Below, one piece after another: positions 24,282-32,978 of a stretch of 64,000 nucleotides of DNA. The stretch comes from an alpha proteobacterium SCGC AAA028-D10 (GTDB lineage Bacteria; Pseudomonadota; Alphaproteobacteria; Pelagibacterales; Pelagibacteraceae): contig AZOF01000003.1 in the NCBI GenBank assembly GCA_000510845.1, forward strand, positions 6,191 to 70,190. The letters run 5' to 3'. Each line of letters starts with the position of its first letter. Within the stretch, counting starts at the first letter, position 1. A program made the translations under genes and the position numbers. Below the pieces are notes generated by a model. That model made no database searches. It was not told the DNA's origin and worked only from the letters and a program-made list of their open reading frames with translations.

Positions 24282-25151
24282 CTCTTCTTTTACTAAAAGA
24301 TTAATTGTTTTTTTCGTATTTTTAATTTGCATTGGCAAACAACCCAGAAATTCACCATCATACTGAACCGGTGTTTTAGTTTTAGAACTTATAAAAAAAT
24401 CATCACTTGTAACTTTAATAAGTTTATCACTTTCTTTTAATTGCTTATTTAAAAGAAGAGTAAAAAAATAACATAAAAAATTTAACCTTGTTAAATTGCA
24501 AAATAGATAAGCGACTGTCTTTTTATCAAAAATGTTAGTGTCATTTGTTAATTTAAATGCGCCACCATAATACATCGCCTTTGTCACAATGATCCAGTTT
24601 GCTTTATATATTTTGTTGTTTGTAAGTATTTTTAGTTCATATTTTTTAAATAATAATAATTTTAAAGAGGCAACAAAGAAGAATAGTAATTTTTTAAATA
24701 TATTTTTTAATACCAGAGAAGATTGGACTATTCTTACAATATCCGCATCATAGCCGGCGCTTGTCATTAAAATAAAATTTTTATTATTTACTGTGGGTAC
24801 ATAAACTTTTTTAATTTTGTTAGATAAAATAATTTTAGCTATTTCTTTCGCGCTTCCATGAATTCCAGCCTCTAAAGCAAAAATATTAGCAGTACCAAAA
24901 GGAATTATCGCAAGTGGCTTTTTATCATTCATTCCATTAACAACTTCATTAATGGTTCCATCGCCACCAGCCGCAACAATAACATCAAATTTATTGATGT
25001 TTACTTTACATAGAACCGTTGCGTGACCTGCTTTTTCAGTCTTAAAAATTTCAACATGATTTTCTTTAGATAAAATTTTATAAATTTTATTTAATTTATA
25101 ATTTTTTAGAAAACTGATTTTTGCATTACATATGATGCAGATTTTTTTCAT
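24261..25151 (-). CDS. Diacylglycerol/lipid kinase family protein
   Basis: The 296-residue protein has VIVAAGGDGTINEVVNGM at about residues 59-76, the nucleotide-binding signature of the DAGK catalytic fold. LAIIPFGTANIFALEAGIH follows, as does VQYDGEFLG near the C terminus with the conserved Asp-Gly-Glu. Enzymes of this group (YegS, DgkB-like) phosphorylate membrane lipids with ATP. The lipid substrate is not evident. It is transcribed divergently from phoR, with 46 bp between. Confidence 0.88.
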   Translation of the reverse strand: MKKICIICNAKISFLKNYKLNKIYKILSKENHVEIFKTEKAGHATVLCKVNINKFDVIVAAGGDGTINEVVNGMNDKKPLAIIPFGTANIFALEAGIHGSAKEIAKIILSNKIKKVYVPTVNNKNFILMTSAGYDADIVRIVQSSLVLKNIFKKLLFFFVASLKLLLFKKYELKILTNNKIYKANWIIVTKAMYYGGAFKLTNDTNIFDKKTVAYLFCNLTRLNFLCYFFTLLLNKQLKESDKLIKVTSDDFFISSKTKTPVQYDGEFLGCLPMQIKNTKKTINLLVKEELNVQAD

Positions 25152-25197
25152 ATAAATCTTTCTAAATAATTATTATTCGATAAGATATAAAAAAAAT

Positions 25198-26400
25198 ATG
25201 TTAAAAATTATATCCTCTATTGGTTTTTTAGTTACTTTAGTATTATTCTTAAATTCTAATATCACAGTTGAAATTCTCTTTGTTATCAACATCTTTTTCA
25301 TAATAATATTTTTTTATAAACCAATATCCATAACAAGATCTTTTCAAAAAAATAATACAGAAATTTCAGACGATAAACTCACCAAAAATGATCTTCAGGA
25401 ACTGTTTATCAATCAATTGGAAGATATAATCATTATTTTAAATAAATTTAATATTATTACTTATAGTAATAAAGCTGCGGTAGAAAATTTCGGATTAAAT
25501 CTTGAAGGCAAACATATTGGTAGCGAAATAAGAATACCAGAATTGTTAGATGCAATTGATAATAATAAAATTGATAAAGAATTAAAAAAAATTGATATTG
25601 AATTAAAAATTCCAGTTTTTAAATTTTATAAAATTAGTATTATTTCTATAAAATCTGATCATACTTTAATTGTTATTAGAGATTTTACAGAAATGAGAAA
25701 AAGTCAAAATATGAGATCTGATTTTATTGCAAATGCAAGTCATGAGCTTAAAACTCCACTTGTATCCATAAAAGGATTTTTAGAAACTATTACTGACTCA
25801 GCAAAAAATGATCTCAAATCGCAAAAAAAGTTTTTAGAAATTATGAAATCAGAGGCAAATAAAATGGAAATTTTAATTGAAGATTTAATGTTACTAAGCA
25901 GAATTGAACTGCAAGAACACATAAGATTAAAAGATAAAGTTGATATTAAAGAAGTAATTGAAAATATTATCTTATTAAATTCTAAAAAGATTAGTGAAAA
26001 AAAACTCAATGTTAATTTGAATATAAAAGAAGGAGAAAGATTTGTTATTGGAGATAAAGAAAAATTATCAGCAGTATTTTTAAATCTTTTAGACAATGCA
26101 ATTAAATATAGTGGAAATTCAAAATCTATTAAGATTGGAAGTGCCAAAAATACAAGTGGCTTAAAAAATTATAGTTCAATCTCAGTTATTGACGAAGGAT
26201 TTGGAATAGCAACAGAGGACATACACAGAATCACAGAAAGATTTTTTAGAACTGAGAATGCTAAAAAATTAAAAATTGAAGGCACAGGATTAGGTTTGGC
26301 CATTACAAAACATATAATAAACCAACATCGTGGTGAGTTAAAAATCACAAGTAAGGTCGGAAAAGGTAGCGAATTTATTGTAAGTTTGCCTAAATATTAG
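25198..26400 (+). CDS. phoR: Phosphate-regulon sensor histidine kinase
   Basis: The 400-residue protein has two membrane segments at the N terminus, a PAS-like part (about residues 75-155), a HisKA domain with the phospho-acceptor His in FIANASHELKTPLVSIKGF, and an ATPase domain with NLLDNAIKYS, DEGFGIA and GTGLGLAITKH. It phosphorylates PhoB when phosphate is scarce and dephosphorylates it otherwise, with PhoU and PstB relaying the signal. It stands before pstS, while phoB closes the cluster. It lies upstream of the Pho box, so it is transcribed from its own promoter. Confidence 0.93.
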   Translation: MLKIISSIGFLVTLVLFLNSNITVEILFVINIFFIIIFFYKPISITRSFQKNNTEISDDKLTKNDLQELFINQLEDIIIILNKFNIITYSNKAAVENFGLNLEGKHIGSEIRIPELLDAIDNNKIDKELKKIDIELKIPVFKFYKISIISIKSDHTLIVIRDFTEMRKSQNMRSDFIANASHELKTPLVSIKGFLETITDSAKNDLKSQKKFLEIMKSEANKMEILIEDLMLLSRIELQEHIRLKDKVDIKEVIENIILLNSKKISEKKLNVNLNIKEGERFVIGDKEKLSAVFLNLLDNAIKYSGNSKSIKIGSAKNTSGLKNYSSISVIDEGFGIATEDIHRITERFFRTENAKKLKIEGTGLGLAITKHIINQHRGELKITSKVGKGSEFIVSLPKY

Positions 26401-26455
26401 TTTATTTGAGGGTATTTTATAATTTAAGAAAGACAATTCAACCAAAAGGTTAACT

Positions 26456-26484
26456 TTGTAACAAAAGTGTCATCTAATTGTAAT
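26456..26484 (+). promoter_or_regulatory. Pho box with three direct half-sites
   Basis: TTGTAAC, GTGTCAT and TTGTAAT lie at 26456, 26467 and 26478, each 7 nt with 4-nt spacers (AAAA, CTAA). This is the 11-bp direct-repeat structure of PhoB sites (consensus CTGTCAT). The element ends 55 bp before the pstS ATG, a normal place for activation by PhoB in place of a -35 element. The 7-4-7-4-7 spacing is exact; the sequence match is good for the middle half-site and partial for the outer ones. Confidence 0.8.
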
Positions 26485-26539
26485 AATTAAAACATCTTAA
26501 AAAATTAATGTACGTCCAATTAAATAACTAAGGATAATT

Positions 26540-27544
26540 ATGATTAAATTAAAAACAATATTTATCACTGCAGTTGCTGTTATAATTTCATCTCAAGCAA
26601 TAGCACGTGATCAAATAAAAATAGTTGGATCTTCAACTGTTTATCCATACACGACAGTAGTCGCGGAAAGATTTGGAAAACAGGGGAAATTCAAAGCACC
26701 GGTAGTTGAAAGCACGGGAACGGGGGGCGGATTTAAATCTTTTTGTGGAGGCGTAGGCGTTCAACATCCTGATATGACAGGGGCGTCTAGAGCAATCAAA
26801 AAAGATGAAATGGAACTTTGCATTAAAAATGGCGTAACTGAAATCCTAGAGTTACCAATTGGTAATGACGGTTTAACATTTGCTCATTCAATAAAAGCAA
26901 AGGATGCTAATTTTACAAAAGCTCAACTTTGGAAAGCAATTGCACATGATGTTGTAGTTGATGGAAAATTAGTAAAAAATCCATATAAAAATTGGAAAGA
27001 AATAGATAAGTCTTTACCTGACCTAAAAATTGAAATTTTAGTTGCTCCACCAACATCAGGCACAAGAGATGCTTGGGATGATTTAATAATGGGCAAGGGC
27101 TGCGACGAAGCTTTTAAAAAATTAGCAGATCCAAAAAATTGTACAAAATATAGAGAGGATGCAGCTGTAATCGAAGCAGGTGAAAACGATACTTTAATTG
27201 TACAAAAAATAAATTCAACACCAAATGCGTTTGGTTATTTTGGATATAGCTACTTAATTGCAAATAAAGATAAAATTAAAGCTGCAAAAATTGACGGAAT
27301 TGCTCCAACAATTGAAGGGATACAGAAATATACTTATCCTGTTGCAAGACCATTATTTTTGTATGCAAAAAAAGCTCACGCTAATGTTATTCCAGGATTT
27401 AAAGAATTCTTAACTGAATACACTGGAAAAACAGCAGTTGGTTCAACTGGTTATCTTTATAAAGTTGGTTTAGTTCCAAATGCTAAAGAAACAGAGGAAA
27501 AAGTTAGAGACGTTGCTACTAAGTTAATAGCGATGAAGAACTAA
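26540..27544 (+). CDS. pstS: Phosphate ABC transporter substrate-binding protein
   Basis: The 334-residue protein has a signal peptide (KLKTIFITAVAVIISSQAIA, cut before RDQIK) and then IKIVGSSTVYPYTTVVAERF, ESTGTGGGFKSFCGG and PTSGTRDAWDD, the phosphate-contacting loops of the PstS family in its longer SphX/PstS form. It binds phosphate in the periplasm and hands it to PstC-PstA. A Pho box lies upstream. Downstream, a strong hairpin separates it from pstC and may raise its yield over the permease. Confidence 0.96.
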   Translation: MIKLKTIFITAVAVIISSQAIARDQIKIVGSSTVYPYTTVVAERFGKQGKFKAPVVESTGTGGGFKSFCGGVGVQHPDMTGASRAIKKDEMELCIKNGVTEILELPIGNDGLTFAHSIKAKDANFTKAQLWKAIAHDVVVDGKLVKNPYKNWKEIDKSLPDLKIEILVAPPTSGTRDAWDDLIMGKGCDEAFKKLADPKNCTKYREDAAVIEAGENDTLIVQKINSTPNAFGYFGYSYLIANKDKIKAAKIDGIAPTIEGIQKYTYPVARPLFLYAKKAHANVIPGFKEFLTEYTGKTAVGSTGYLYKVGLVPNAKETEEKVRDVATKLIAMKN

Positions 27545-27570
27545 ATTAAAATTTAGTTAAGTTAATTGAA

Positions 27571-27600
27571 TTTAGAGCCGAAATTATTTTCGGCTCTAAA
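27571..27600 (+). promoter_or_regulatory. Intercistronic 13-bp hairpin between pstS and pstC
   Basis: TTTAGAGCCGAAA pairs perfectly with TTTCGGCTCTAAA around a TTAT loop. No T-run follows (ATTAAAAGTC), so it is not an ordinary terminator. Such stems after binding-protein genes block 3' exonucleases or partly stop polymerase, which gives more binding protein than permease. The next start, pstC, lies 36 bp downstream. Confidence 0.75.
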
Positions 27601-27636
27601 ATTAAAAGTCAGGCAGCATCAAATAATATAAGTCAA

Positions 27637-29022
27637 ATGAATCTTACAATACTATCATTGATTGCTGTTTTTAGTTTATCTTGTTATTTTTTTGGAAAAT
27701 CAAAAGTTTTAAAACAAACAAAAATAAGTGGAAAAAAATTCCACTCACTGCCCGAATACTATGGTTATTACTTAGCAGCTTGGTGCGGTTTACCAGCCTT
27801 AATAATATTATTTTTTTGGTCTTTTTCTGAATTATATATTGTCAAACTTTTTATTTTATCTGATTTTAGAGCCGACCCTTCAATTGATGAGAATAAATTA
27901 AATTTAATATTCTCTGAAATTAAATCCATTGCTGAAAAAAACTTTTCAGGCACCATTCCTCAAAATTTAGTGCCCTATGTTGAAAAATTTTTAAGTCTTA
28001 ATAAGATTTTAGAATTATCAAAATTTGCTGTTATTTTTAGCGCAATAATATTTTCTTTATCTTTCGCATACTCTCAAATTTTAAAAAATATAAGAGCTCG
28101 AGAAAGTGTAGAAAAAGTAATTAGAGTTGTGATGTTCTTATGTGCGGCTATTGCGGTATTTACAACTTTTGGAATTGTACTTTCATTACTTTTTGAAAGT
28201 ATTAAATTTTTCACGGCAGTTTCTATTTTTGACTTTATTACGGGAACTAATTGGGCTCCTGGTCGAGCCTTTGTAAGAGATGCATCAGTTCAAACCGCTG
28301 ATGTCGAAAATGTATTTGGTGCAGTCCCTTTATTTTGGGGGACTTTTTTCATAGCAATGATTGCAATGTGTGTTGCAGTTCCAATTGGACTTTTTTCTGG
28401 AATATTTATGGCTGAGTATGCTTCTAGAAAAATTAGAAGAATAGTAAAACCTTTAATTGAAGTTTTAGCTGGAATTCCAACAGTAGTTTATGGTTTCTTT
28501 GCAGCATTAACTGTTGGCCCCTTTTTTAGAACTATCGGAGAGGCAGTTGGATTAAATGTATCTTCTGAGAGTGCTTTGGCAGCTGGAATGATAATGGGAG
28601 TTATGATTATTCCTTATGTTTCTTCGCTAACAGATGATGTGATTAATGCTGTTCCAGTTTCTTTAAGAGAAGGTTCTTATGCAATGGGTGCAACTAAATC
28701 TGAAACTATAAAAAAAGTAATTTTACCAGCTGCTCTTCCAGGAATTGTCGGGTCAATTCTTCTTGCAATATCAAGGGCTGTTGGCGAGACTATGATTGTT
28801 GTTATGGCAGCTGGACTTGGAGCAAATTTAACAATCAACCCATTAGAAGCGTCTACTACGATCACAACGCAAATCGTAACAATTTTAATAGGGGATCAAT
28901 CGTTTAATAATCCAAAAACGCAAGCTGCTTTCGCTTTAGGTCTTACATTATTTTTCTTCACATTAGTTATAAATATTATTGCTTTAAACATTGTAAAAAA
29001 ATTTAGGGAAAAATATGAATAA
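27637..29022 (+). CDS. pstC: Phosphate ABC transporter permease PstC
   Basis: The 461-residue protein is the long alphaproteobacterial type. An N-terminal part of about 200 residues with two to three extra membrane segments precedes the ABC permease core. The core has AVPIGLFSGIFMAEYAS, GIPTVVYGFFAALTVGP, and the coupling (EAA-like) loop SLREGSYAMGATKSETIKKV. PstC forms the inner-membrane channel with PstA. It overlaps pstA by eight bases, so the two are co-translated. Confidence 0.94.
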   Translation: MNLTILSLIAVFSLSCYFFGKSKVLKQTKISGKKFHSLPEYYGYYLAAWCGLPALIILFFWSFSELYIVKLFILSDFRADPSIDENKLNLIFSEIKSIAEKNFSGTIPQNLVPYVEKFLSLNKILELSKFAVIFSAIIFSLSFAYSQILKNIRARESVEKVIRVVMFLCAAIAVFTTFGIVLSLLFESIKFFTAVSIFDFITGTNWAPGRAFVRDASVQTADVENVFGAVPLFWGTFFIAMIAMCVAVPIGLFSGIFMAEYASRKIRRIVKPLIEVLAGIPTVVYGFFAALTVGPFFRTIGEAVGLNVSSESALAAGMIMGVMIIPYVSSLTDDVINAVPVSLREGSYAMGATKSETIKKVILPAALPGIVGSILLAISRAVGETMIVVMAAGLGANLTINPLEASTTITTQIVTILIGDQSFNNPKTQAAFALGLTLFFFTLVINIIALNIVKKFREKYE

Positions 29023-30286
29023 TAAAGAAAAGGAAATTTTTCTTAGAAAAAGATATAGCGCTGAAAAAAGATTTAGATTTTTTGGAATTTCGTCAATCAT
29101 TATAGCATTATCGTTTTTATGTATTTTGCTTATAAATATCTTTACTAACGGTTTAAGTGCTTTTTCAAGAACAGAAATTCTTTTAAAAATTAATTTTAAT
29201 GAAAAAAAATTAGGGATTAATTCAAGTTCAACGGACAAAGAAATAAAACAAGCTAATTTTGATGAAGTGTTACAAGACGCACTATTAAGCTTGGCGCCTA
29301 ATGCTCCGGAATTAAAACAAGCAGAATTAATGGATTTAGTTAGCATAGATGCAACAACTGAGCTTAAAAAGTTTTATTTAAAAAATAAAGATGTTTTAAA
29401 TAAAACAGCAGAAGTTGCAGTGACACTATCGGATGATATTGATCAAGTGCATAAAGGTAATTTTCCAAGAGATATTCCAGAGGATAGAAGAAGATTTTCG
29501 GATTTTCAGTTAAAAATTTATGATGAGCAAAGTAGCAAAAATAAAATTATTAGTGAATTTAATTGGCCATTTATTTTTAATGCCGATTCAAGAGAACCAG
29601 AGATTGCAGGCGTAGGTGCTTCGTTAATGGGATCATTTTTTACTTTAATTGTTTGTCTGCTTTTATCTTTTCCCTTAGGAATTTTAGCTGCAATTTACTT
29701 AGAAGAGTTTGCCCCAAAAAATAAAATTACTGAGATTATAGAAGTAAATGTAAATAATTTAGCTGCAGTGCCATCTATAGTATTTGGATTATTAGGGCTT
29801 GGAGTTTTTTTAAATTATTTTTATTTACCAAGGTCAACACCATTGGTTGGGGGGTTAGTGCTTGCTTTAATGACTTTGCCTAGAATTATTATACCGTGTA
29901 GAGCAGCTTTAAAAGCTGTACCACCATCGATCAGAGAGGGAGCTTTAGCTTTAGGGGCTTCCAAAGTTCAGACGGTTATGCACAATGTTGTTCCTCTAGC
30001 TATGCCAGGAACTCTATCAGGAACCATTATAGGACTTAGCCAAGCATTAGGAGAAACAGCTCCACTTCTATTAATTGGAATGGTAGCCTTTATTAATGTT
30101 GTTCCATCCACTCCACTTGATCCATCATCAGTTTTGCCTGTACAAGTTTATTTGTGGTCAGAGTCAGCCGAAAGAGGATTTGTTGAAAAAACTTCTGCCA
30201 CTATAATTATTTTAATTTTTTTCTTAGCGTTTATGAATTCGTTTGCAATATACCTAAGAAACAAATTTGAAAAAAAATGGTCTTAA
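29015..30286 (+). CDS. pstA: Phosphate ABC transporter permease PstA
   Basis: The 423-residue protein has an N-terminal membrane segment and a soluble insert of about 150 residues (DUF3333-like, usual for alphaproteobacterial PstA). The permease core follows with [36 protein letters not shown] and the coupling loop [20 protein letters not shown], then [12 protein letters not shown]. It pairs with PstC to form the phosphate channel. The ATG at 29015 overlaps the end of pstC. Confidence 0.94.
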   Translation: MNNKEKEIFLRKRYSAEKRFRFFGISSIIIALSFLCILLINIFTNGLSAFSRTEILLKINFNEKKLGINSSSTDKEIKQANFDEVLQDALLSLAPNAPELKQAELMDLVSIDATTELKKFYLKNKDVLNKTAEVAVTLSDDIDQVHKGNFPRDIPEDRRRFSDFQLKIYDEQSSKNKIISEFNWPFIFNADSREPEIAGVGASLMGSFFTLIVCLLLSFPLGILAAIYLEEFAPKNKITEIIEVNVNNLAAVPSIVFGLLGLGVFLNYFYLPRSTPLVGGLVLALMTLPRIIIPCRAALKAVPPSIREGALALGASKVQTVMHNVVPLAMPGTLSGTIIGLSQALGETAPLLLIGMVAFINVVPSTPLDPSSVLPVQVYLWSESAERGFVEKTSATIIILIFFLAFMNSFAIYLRNKFEKKWS

Positions 30287-30287
30287 T

Positions 30288-31055
30288 ATGAAAAATCAAA
30301 AAATAAAAATATCTACTAAAAATTTGAATGTTTTTTACGGAGCCAAGCAAGCATTGTTTGATGTAAATTTAGAACTGGAAGAAAAAAAAGTTACAGCGTT
30401 GATTGGACCATCGGGATGTGGAAAATCTACCTACATTAGATGCCTTAATCGAATGAATGATGTTATCGATATATGTAAAGTTGAGGGTTCTATAAAAATA
30501 GATGGGCAAGAAATAAATAAAAAAGATGTGGATGTAAATTTACTTAGAGAAAAAGTTGGAATGGTTTTTCAAAAACCAAATCCGTTTCCAAAAAGTATTT
30601 ATGATAATATTGCATACGGACCGAGAATTCATGGTCTAGCAGACAATAAGAACGATTTAGATCAAATAGTTGAAAGCAGCCTAAAAAAAGCGGCTCTTTG
30701 GGACGAGGTAAAAGATAGATTAAATCAGCCAGGAACTGGACTCTCAGGAGGTCAACAGCAAAGACTATGTATAGCAAGAACTATTTCAATCAATCCTGAG
30801 GTAATTTTAATGGATGAGCCTTGCTCTGCTCTAGATCCAATTGCAACAGCAAAAATTGAAGAACTAATTGATGACTTAAAAAAAACGTATACAATTGTAA
30901 TAGTTACGCATTCAATGTCACAGGCAGCAAGAGTTTCGCAAAATACAGGTTTTTTTCATTTAGGTAAAATTTTAGAGTTTAATTTAACAGAAAAAATATT
31001 TAAGAATCCTGATAATAAATTAACGCAGGACTACATAACAGGAAGGTTTGGTTAA
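30288..31055 (+). CDS. pstB: Phosphate ABC transporter ATP-binding protein
   Basis: The 255-residue protein has Walker [13 protein letters not shown], a Q-loop in [15 protein letters not shown], the signature [13 protein letters not shown] and Walker [14 protein letters not shown]. The LNRMNDVID stretch after Walker A is specific to PstB. It powers phosphate import and takes part in PhoR signalling. ATG at 30288 follows the pstA stop directly and fits the family start; an earlier in-frame TTG inside pstA is unlikely. Confidence 0.96.
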   Translation: MKNQKIKISTKNLNVFYGAKQALFDVNLELEEKKVTALIGPSGCGKSTYIRCLNRMNDVIDICKVEGSIKIDGQEINKKDVDVNLLREKVGMVFQKPNPFPKSIYDNIAYGPRIHGLADNKNDLDQIVESSLKKAALWDEVKDRLNQPGTGLSGGQQQRLCIARTISINPEVILMDEPCSALDPIATAKIEELIDDLKKTYTIVIVTHSMSQAARVSQNTGFFHLGKILEFNLTEKIFKNPDNKLTQDYITGRFG

Positions 31056-31056
31056 A

Positions 31057-31731
31057 ATGTCAGAACATATAGTTAGCTCATACGAAGGACAGTTAAAAAC
31101 GCTACATAGTACAGTTTTAAAAATGGGGGCTTTATGTGAAAGTCAATTTTCTAATTCTATTATAGCTCTGTTAAAAAAAGATGAAGAGTTAATTGATAAA
31201 ATTATTGGAAAAGACGAAAGAATTGATGAGTTAGAAAAAAAAATTGATGATCAAGTTGTTAATCTTATTACTTTAAGACAACCTATGGCAATTGATTTAA
31301 GAGAAACTGTATCGGCAATGAGGATTGCTGCAGAATTAGAAAGAATAGGGGATCTAGCAAAAAATATTGTTAAAAGAGTTAAATATATAAAAGTCGATCT
31401 TAATAATCCGGATTTCTCATTAATTAAAACCGCTTCTGAACTTGTGCAGAATAATCTGAAAAAAACATTGGATTCTTATTCTAAAAAAGATGAACAATTA
31501 GCTTTATCTGTGTGGAACAGTGACAAAGAAATTGATGTCATAATTAATAAACTGCTTGAAGACTTTTTAAATAATATGAAAAAAGAAAAAAAGAATATTG
31601 AGTCTTTAACCCACCTTCTTTTTGTTGCAAAAAATATTGAAAGAATTGGAGATCATTCAACTAATATTTGCGAGTATGTATACTTTTTAATTAAAGGAGA
31701 AGAAATTAAGGGAAATAGGCCAAAAGGTTAA
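31057..31731 (+). CDS. phoU: Phosphate signalling protein PhoU
   Basis: The 224-residue all-helical protein has two similar three-helix bundles. Each contains a metal-binding E/D-x3-D-like motif (RIAAELERIGDLAKNIVKR and VAKNIERIGDHSTNICEYV). PhoU damps the PhoR kinase when phosphate enters through Pst. ATG at 31057 lies one base after the pstB stop; the sequence MSEHIVSSYEGQL fits the family N terminus better than the upstream TTG. Confidence 0.96.
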   Translation: MSEHIVSSYEGQLKTLHSTVLKMGALCESQFSNSIIALLKKDEELIDKIIGKDERIDELEKKIDDQVVNLITLRQPMAIDLRETVSAMRIAAELERIGDLAKNIVKRVKYIKVDLNNPDFSLIKTASELVQNNLKKTLDSYSKKDEQLALSVWNSDKEIDVIINKLLEDFLNNMKKEKKNIESLTHLLFVAKNIERIGDHSTNICEYVYFLIKGEEIKGNRPKG

Positions 31732-31753
31732 ATCAAAAATTAAATTAAGCAAA

Positions 31754-32437
31754 ATGTTAGCTAACGTCCTGCTCGTTGAAGATGAAAAATCAATTGTAAC
31801 TTTAATAAAATACAATTTAGAAAAAGAAGGTTTTAAAGTTTTTTGCTCAGAAACAGGAGAGGATGCTTTAAAAATTATTAAAGAGAAAATACCTGATTTA
31901 GTAATATTAGATTGGATGCTTCCTGACACATCAGGAATTGATGTTTGTAGACAAATAAAAATAGATAAAAAATTAAAAAATATACCAGTTTTAATTTTAA
32001 CTGCCAAAGGTGAGCCTGATGATAAAATTAAAGGTCTAGAGGTTGGAGCTGACGATTATGTAACAAAGCCTTTTAATAATAAGGAATTATTATTAAGAGT
32101 AAAATCATTAATTAAAAGATCAAAACCTTCTTTACTTGAAGATTTAGGAATATTTAAAGATTTAAAAATTGATCGTATTACAAAAAAGGTTTTTAGAGAA
32201 AATAAAGAAATTAAACTAGGACCAATAGAATATAAGTTATTAGATTTTTTAATTAAAAGTCCGCAAAGAGTGTATTCGCGAGAACAGCTCTTAAATAATG
32301 TCTGGGGAGAAAATATTAATGTAGAAAGCAGAACTGTAGATGTTCATATTAGAAGATTAAGAAAAGCAATAAATATTGATAAAAAGAACGATTTAATCAG
32401 AACTGTTAGATCGTCTGGTTACTCTTTAGATTCTTAG
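31754..32437 (+). CDS. phoB: Phosphate-regulon response regulator
   Basis: The 227-residue OmpR-family protein has a receiver domain with acidic residues in VEDEKS, the phospho-acceptor Asp in LVILDWMLPDTSG and Lys in VTKPFNNKEL. A winged-helix DNA-binding domain follows, with SREQLLNNVWGENINVESRT and VDVHIRRLRKAI. Phosphorylated by PhoR, it binds Pho boxes such as that at 26456. It closes the phoR-pstSCAB-phoU-phoB cluster, and its last four bases overlap the opposing SixA-like gene. Confidence 0.96.
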   Translation: MLANVLLVEDEKSIVTLIKYNLEKEGFKVFCSETGEDALKIIKEKIPDLVILDWMLPDTSGIDVCRQIKIDKKLKNIPVLILTAKGEPDDKIKGLEVGADDYVTKPFNNKELLLRVKSLIKRSKPSLLEDLGIFKDLKIDRITKKVFRENKEIKLGPIEYKLLDFLIKSPQRVYSREQLLNNVWGENINVESRTVDVHIRRLRKAINIDKKNDLIRTVRSSGYSLDS

Positions 32438-32937
32438 ATTAAGTCTATCGGTCTTTTAAAAAAAACTAATTTTCCACTATATTCATTAAGTTTCTTCCAT
32501 TTTTTTATAGGAAAAGTTATTTTTGCAATACCTGATGTACTAAATTTCTTTTCTTTAAATAAAAAATAATTTTTTTTTATAAGTTTACTAACTAAATTTT
32601 TGCAAGCTGGCTCGTGATTAATAAGAAGGATATCTTTATAATTTTTTTTTGTTTTTTTGATTGTATTAAATATTTTATTTTCATCAGATAAGTATAATTT
32701 TTTAGAAAATAACTCTTTTTTAATTTTTATTTTTTTTTTTAATAATTTAAAAGTTTGTTTAGTTCTTTTAGAAGAAGAAATATAAGCAAGATCAAATTTT
32801 ATCTTTTTCTTTTTTAGAAATTTAATTATAAATTTTATATCTTTTCTTCCTTTAGAAGACAGAGGCCTCTGAAAATCGTTAATATTAGGCTCATTCCAGC
32901 TAGATTTGGAATGTCTCATGACATATAAATTTAACAT
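32434..32937 (-). CDS. sixA: SixA-like phosphohistidine phosphatase
   Basis: The 167-residue protein begins LNLYVMRHSKSSWNE, the RHG-type catalytic start of the histidine phosphatase superfamily in its short SixA form. DFQRPLSSKGRKD, AYISSSKRTKQT and LINHEP (second catalytic His) follow. SixA removes phosphate from phosphohistidine on proteins; other members act on small phosphates. It lies between phoB and ppk on the opposite strand. The coding sequence crosses an 11-base A run (near 32730-32740) with the frame intact. Confidence 0.85.
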   Translation of the reverse strand: MLNLYVMRHSKSSWNEPNINDFQRPLSSKGRKDIKFIIKFLKKKKIKFDLAYISSSKRTKQTFKLLKKKIKIKKELFSKKLYLSDENKIFNTIKKTKKNYKDILLINHEPACKNLVSKLIKKNYFLFKEKKFSTSGIAKITFPIKKWKKLNEYSGKLVFFKRPIDLI

Positions 32938-32978
32938 TATTGTAATATATTAAGTCATAGATTTTTAAATAAACTCAC

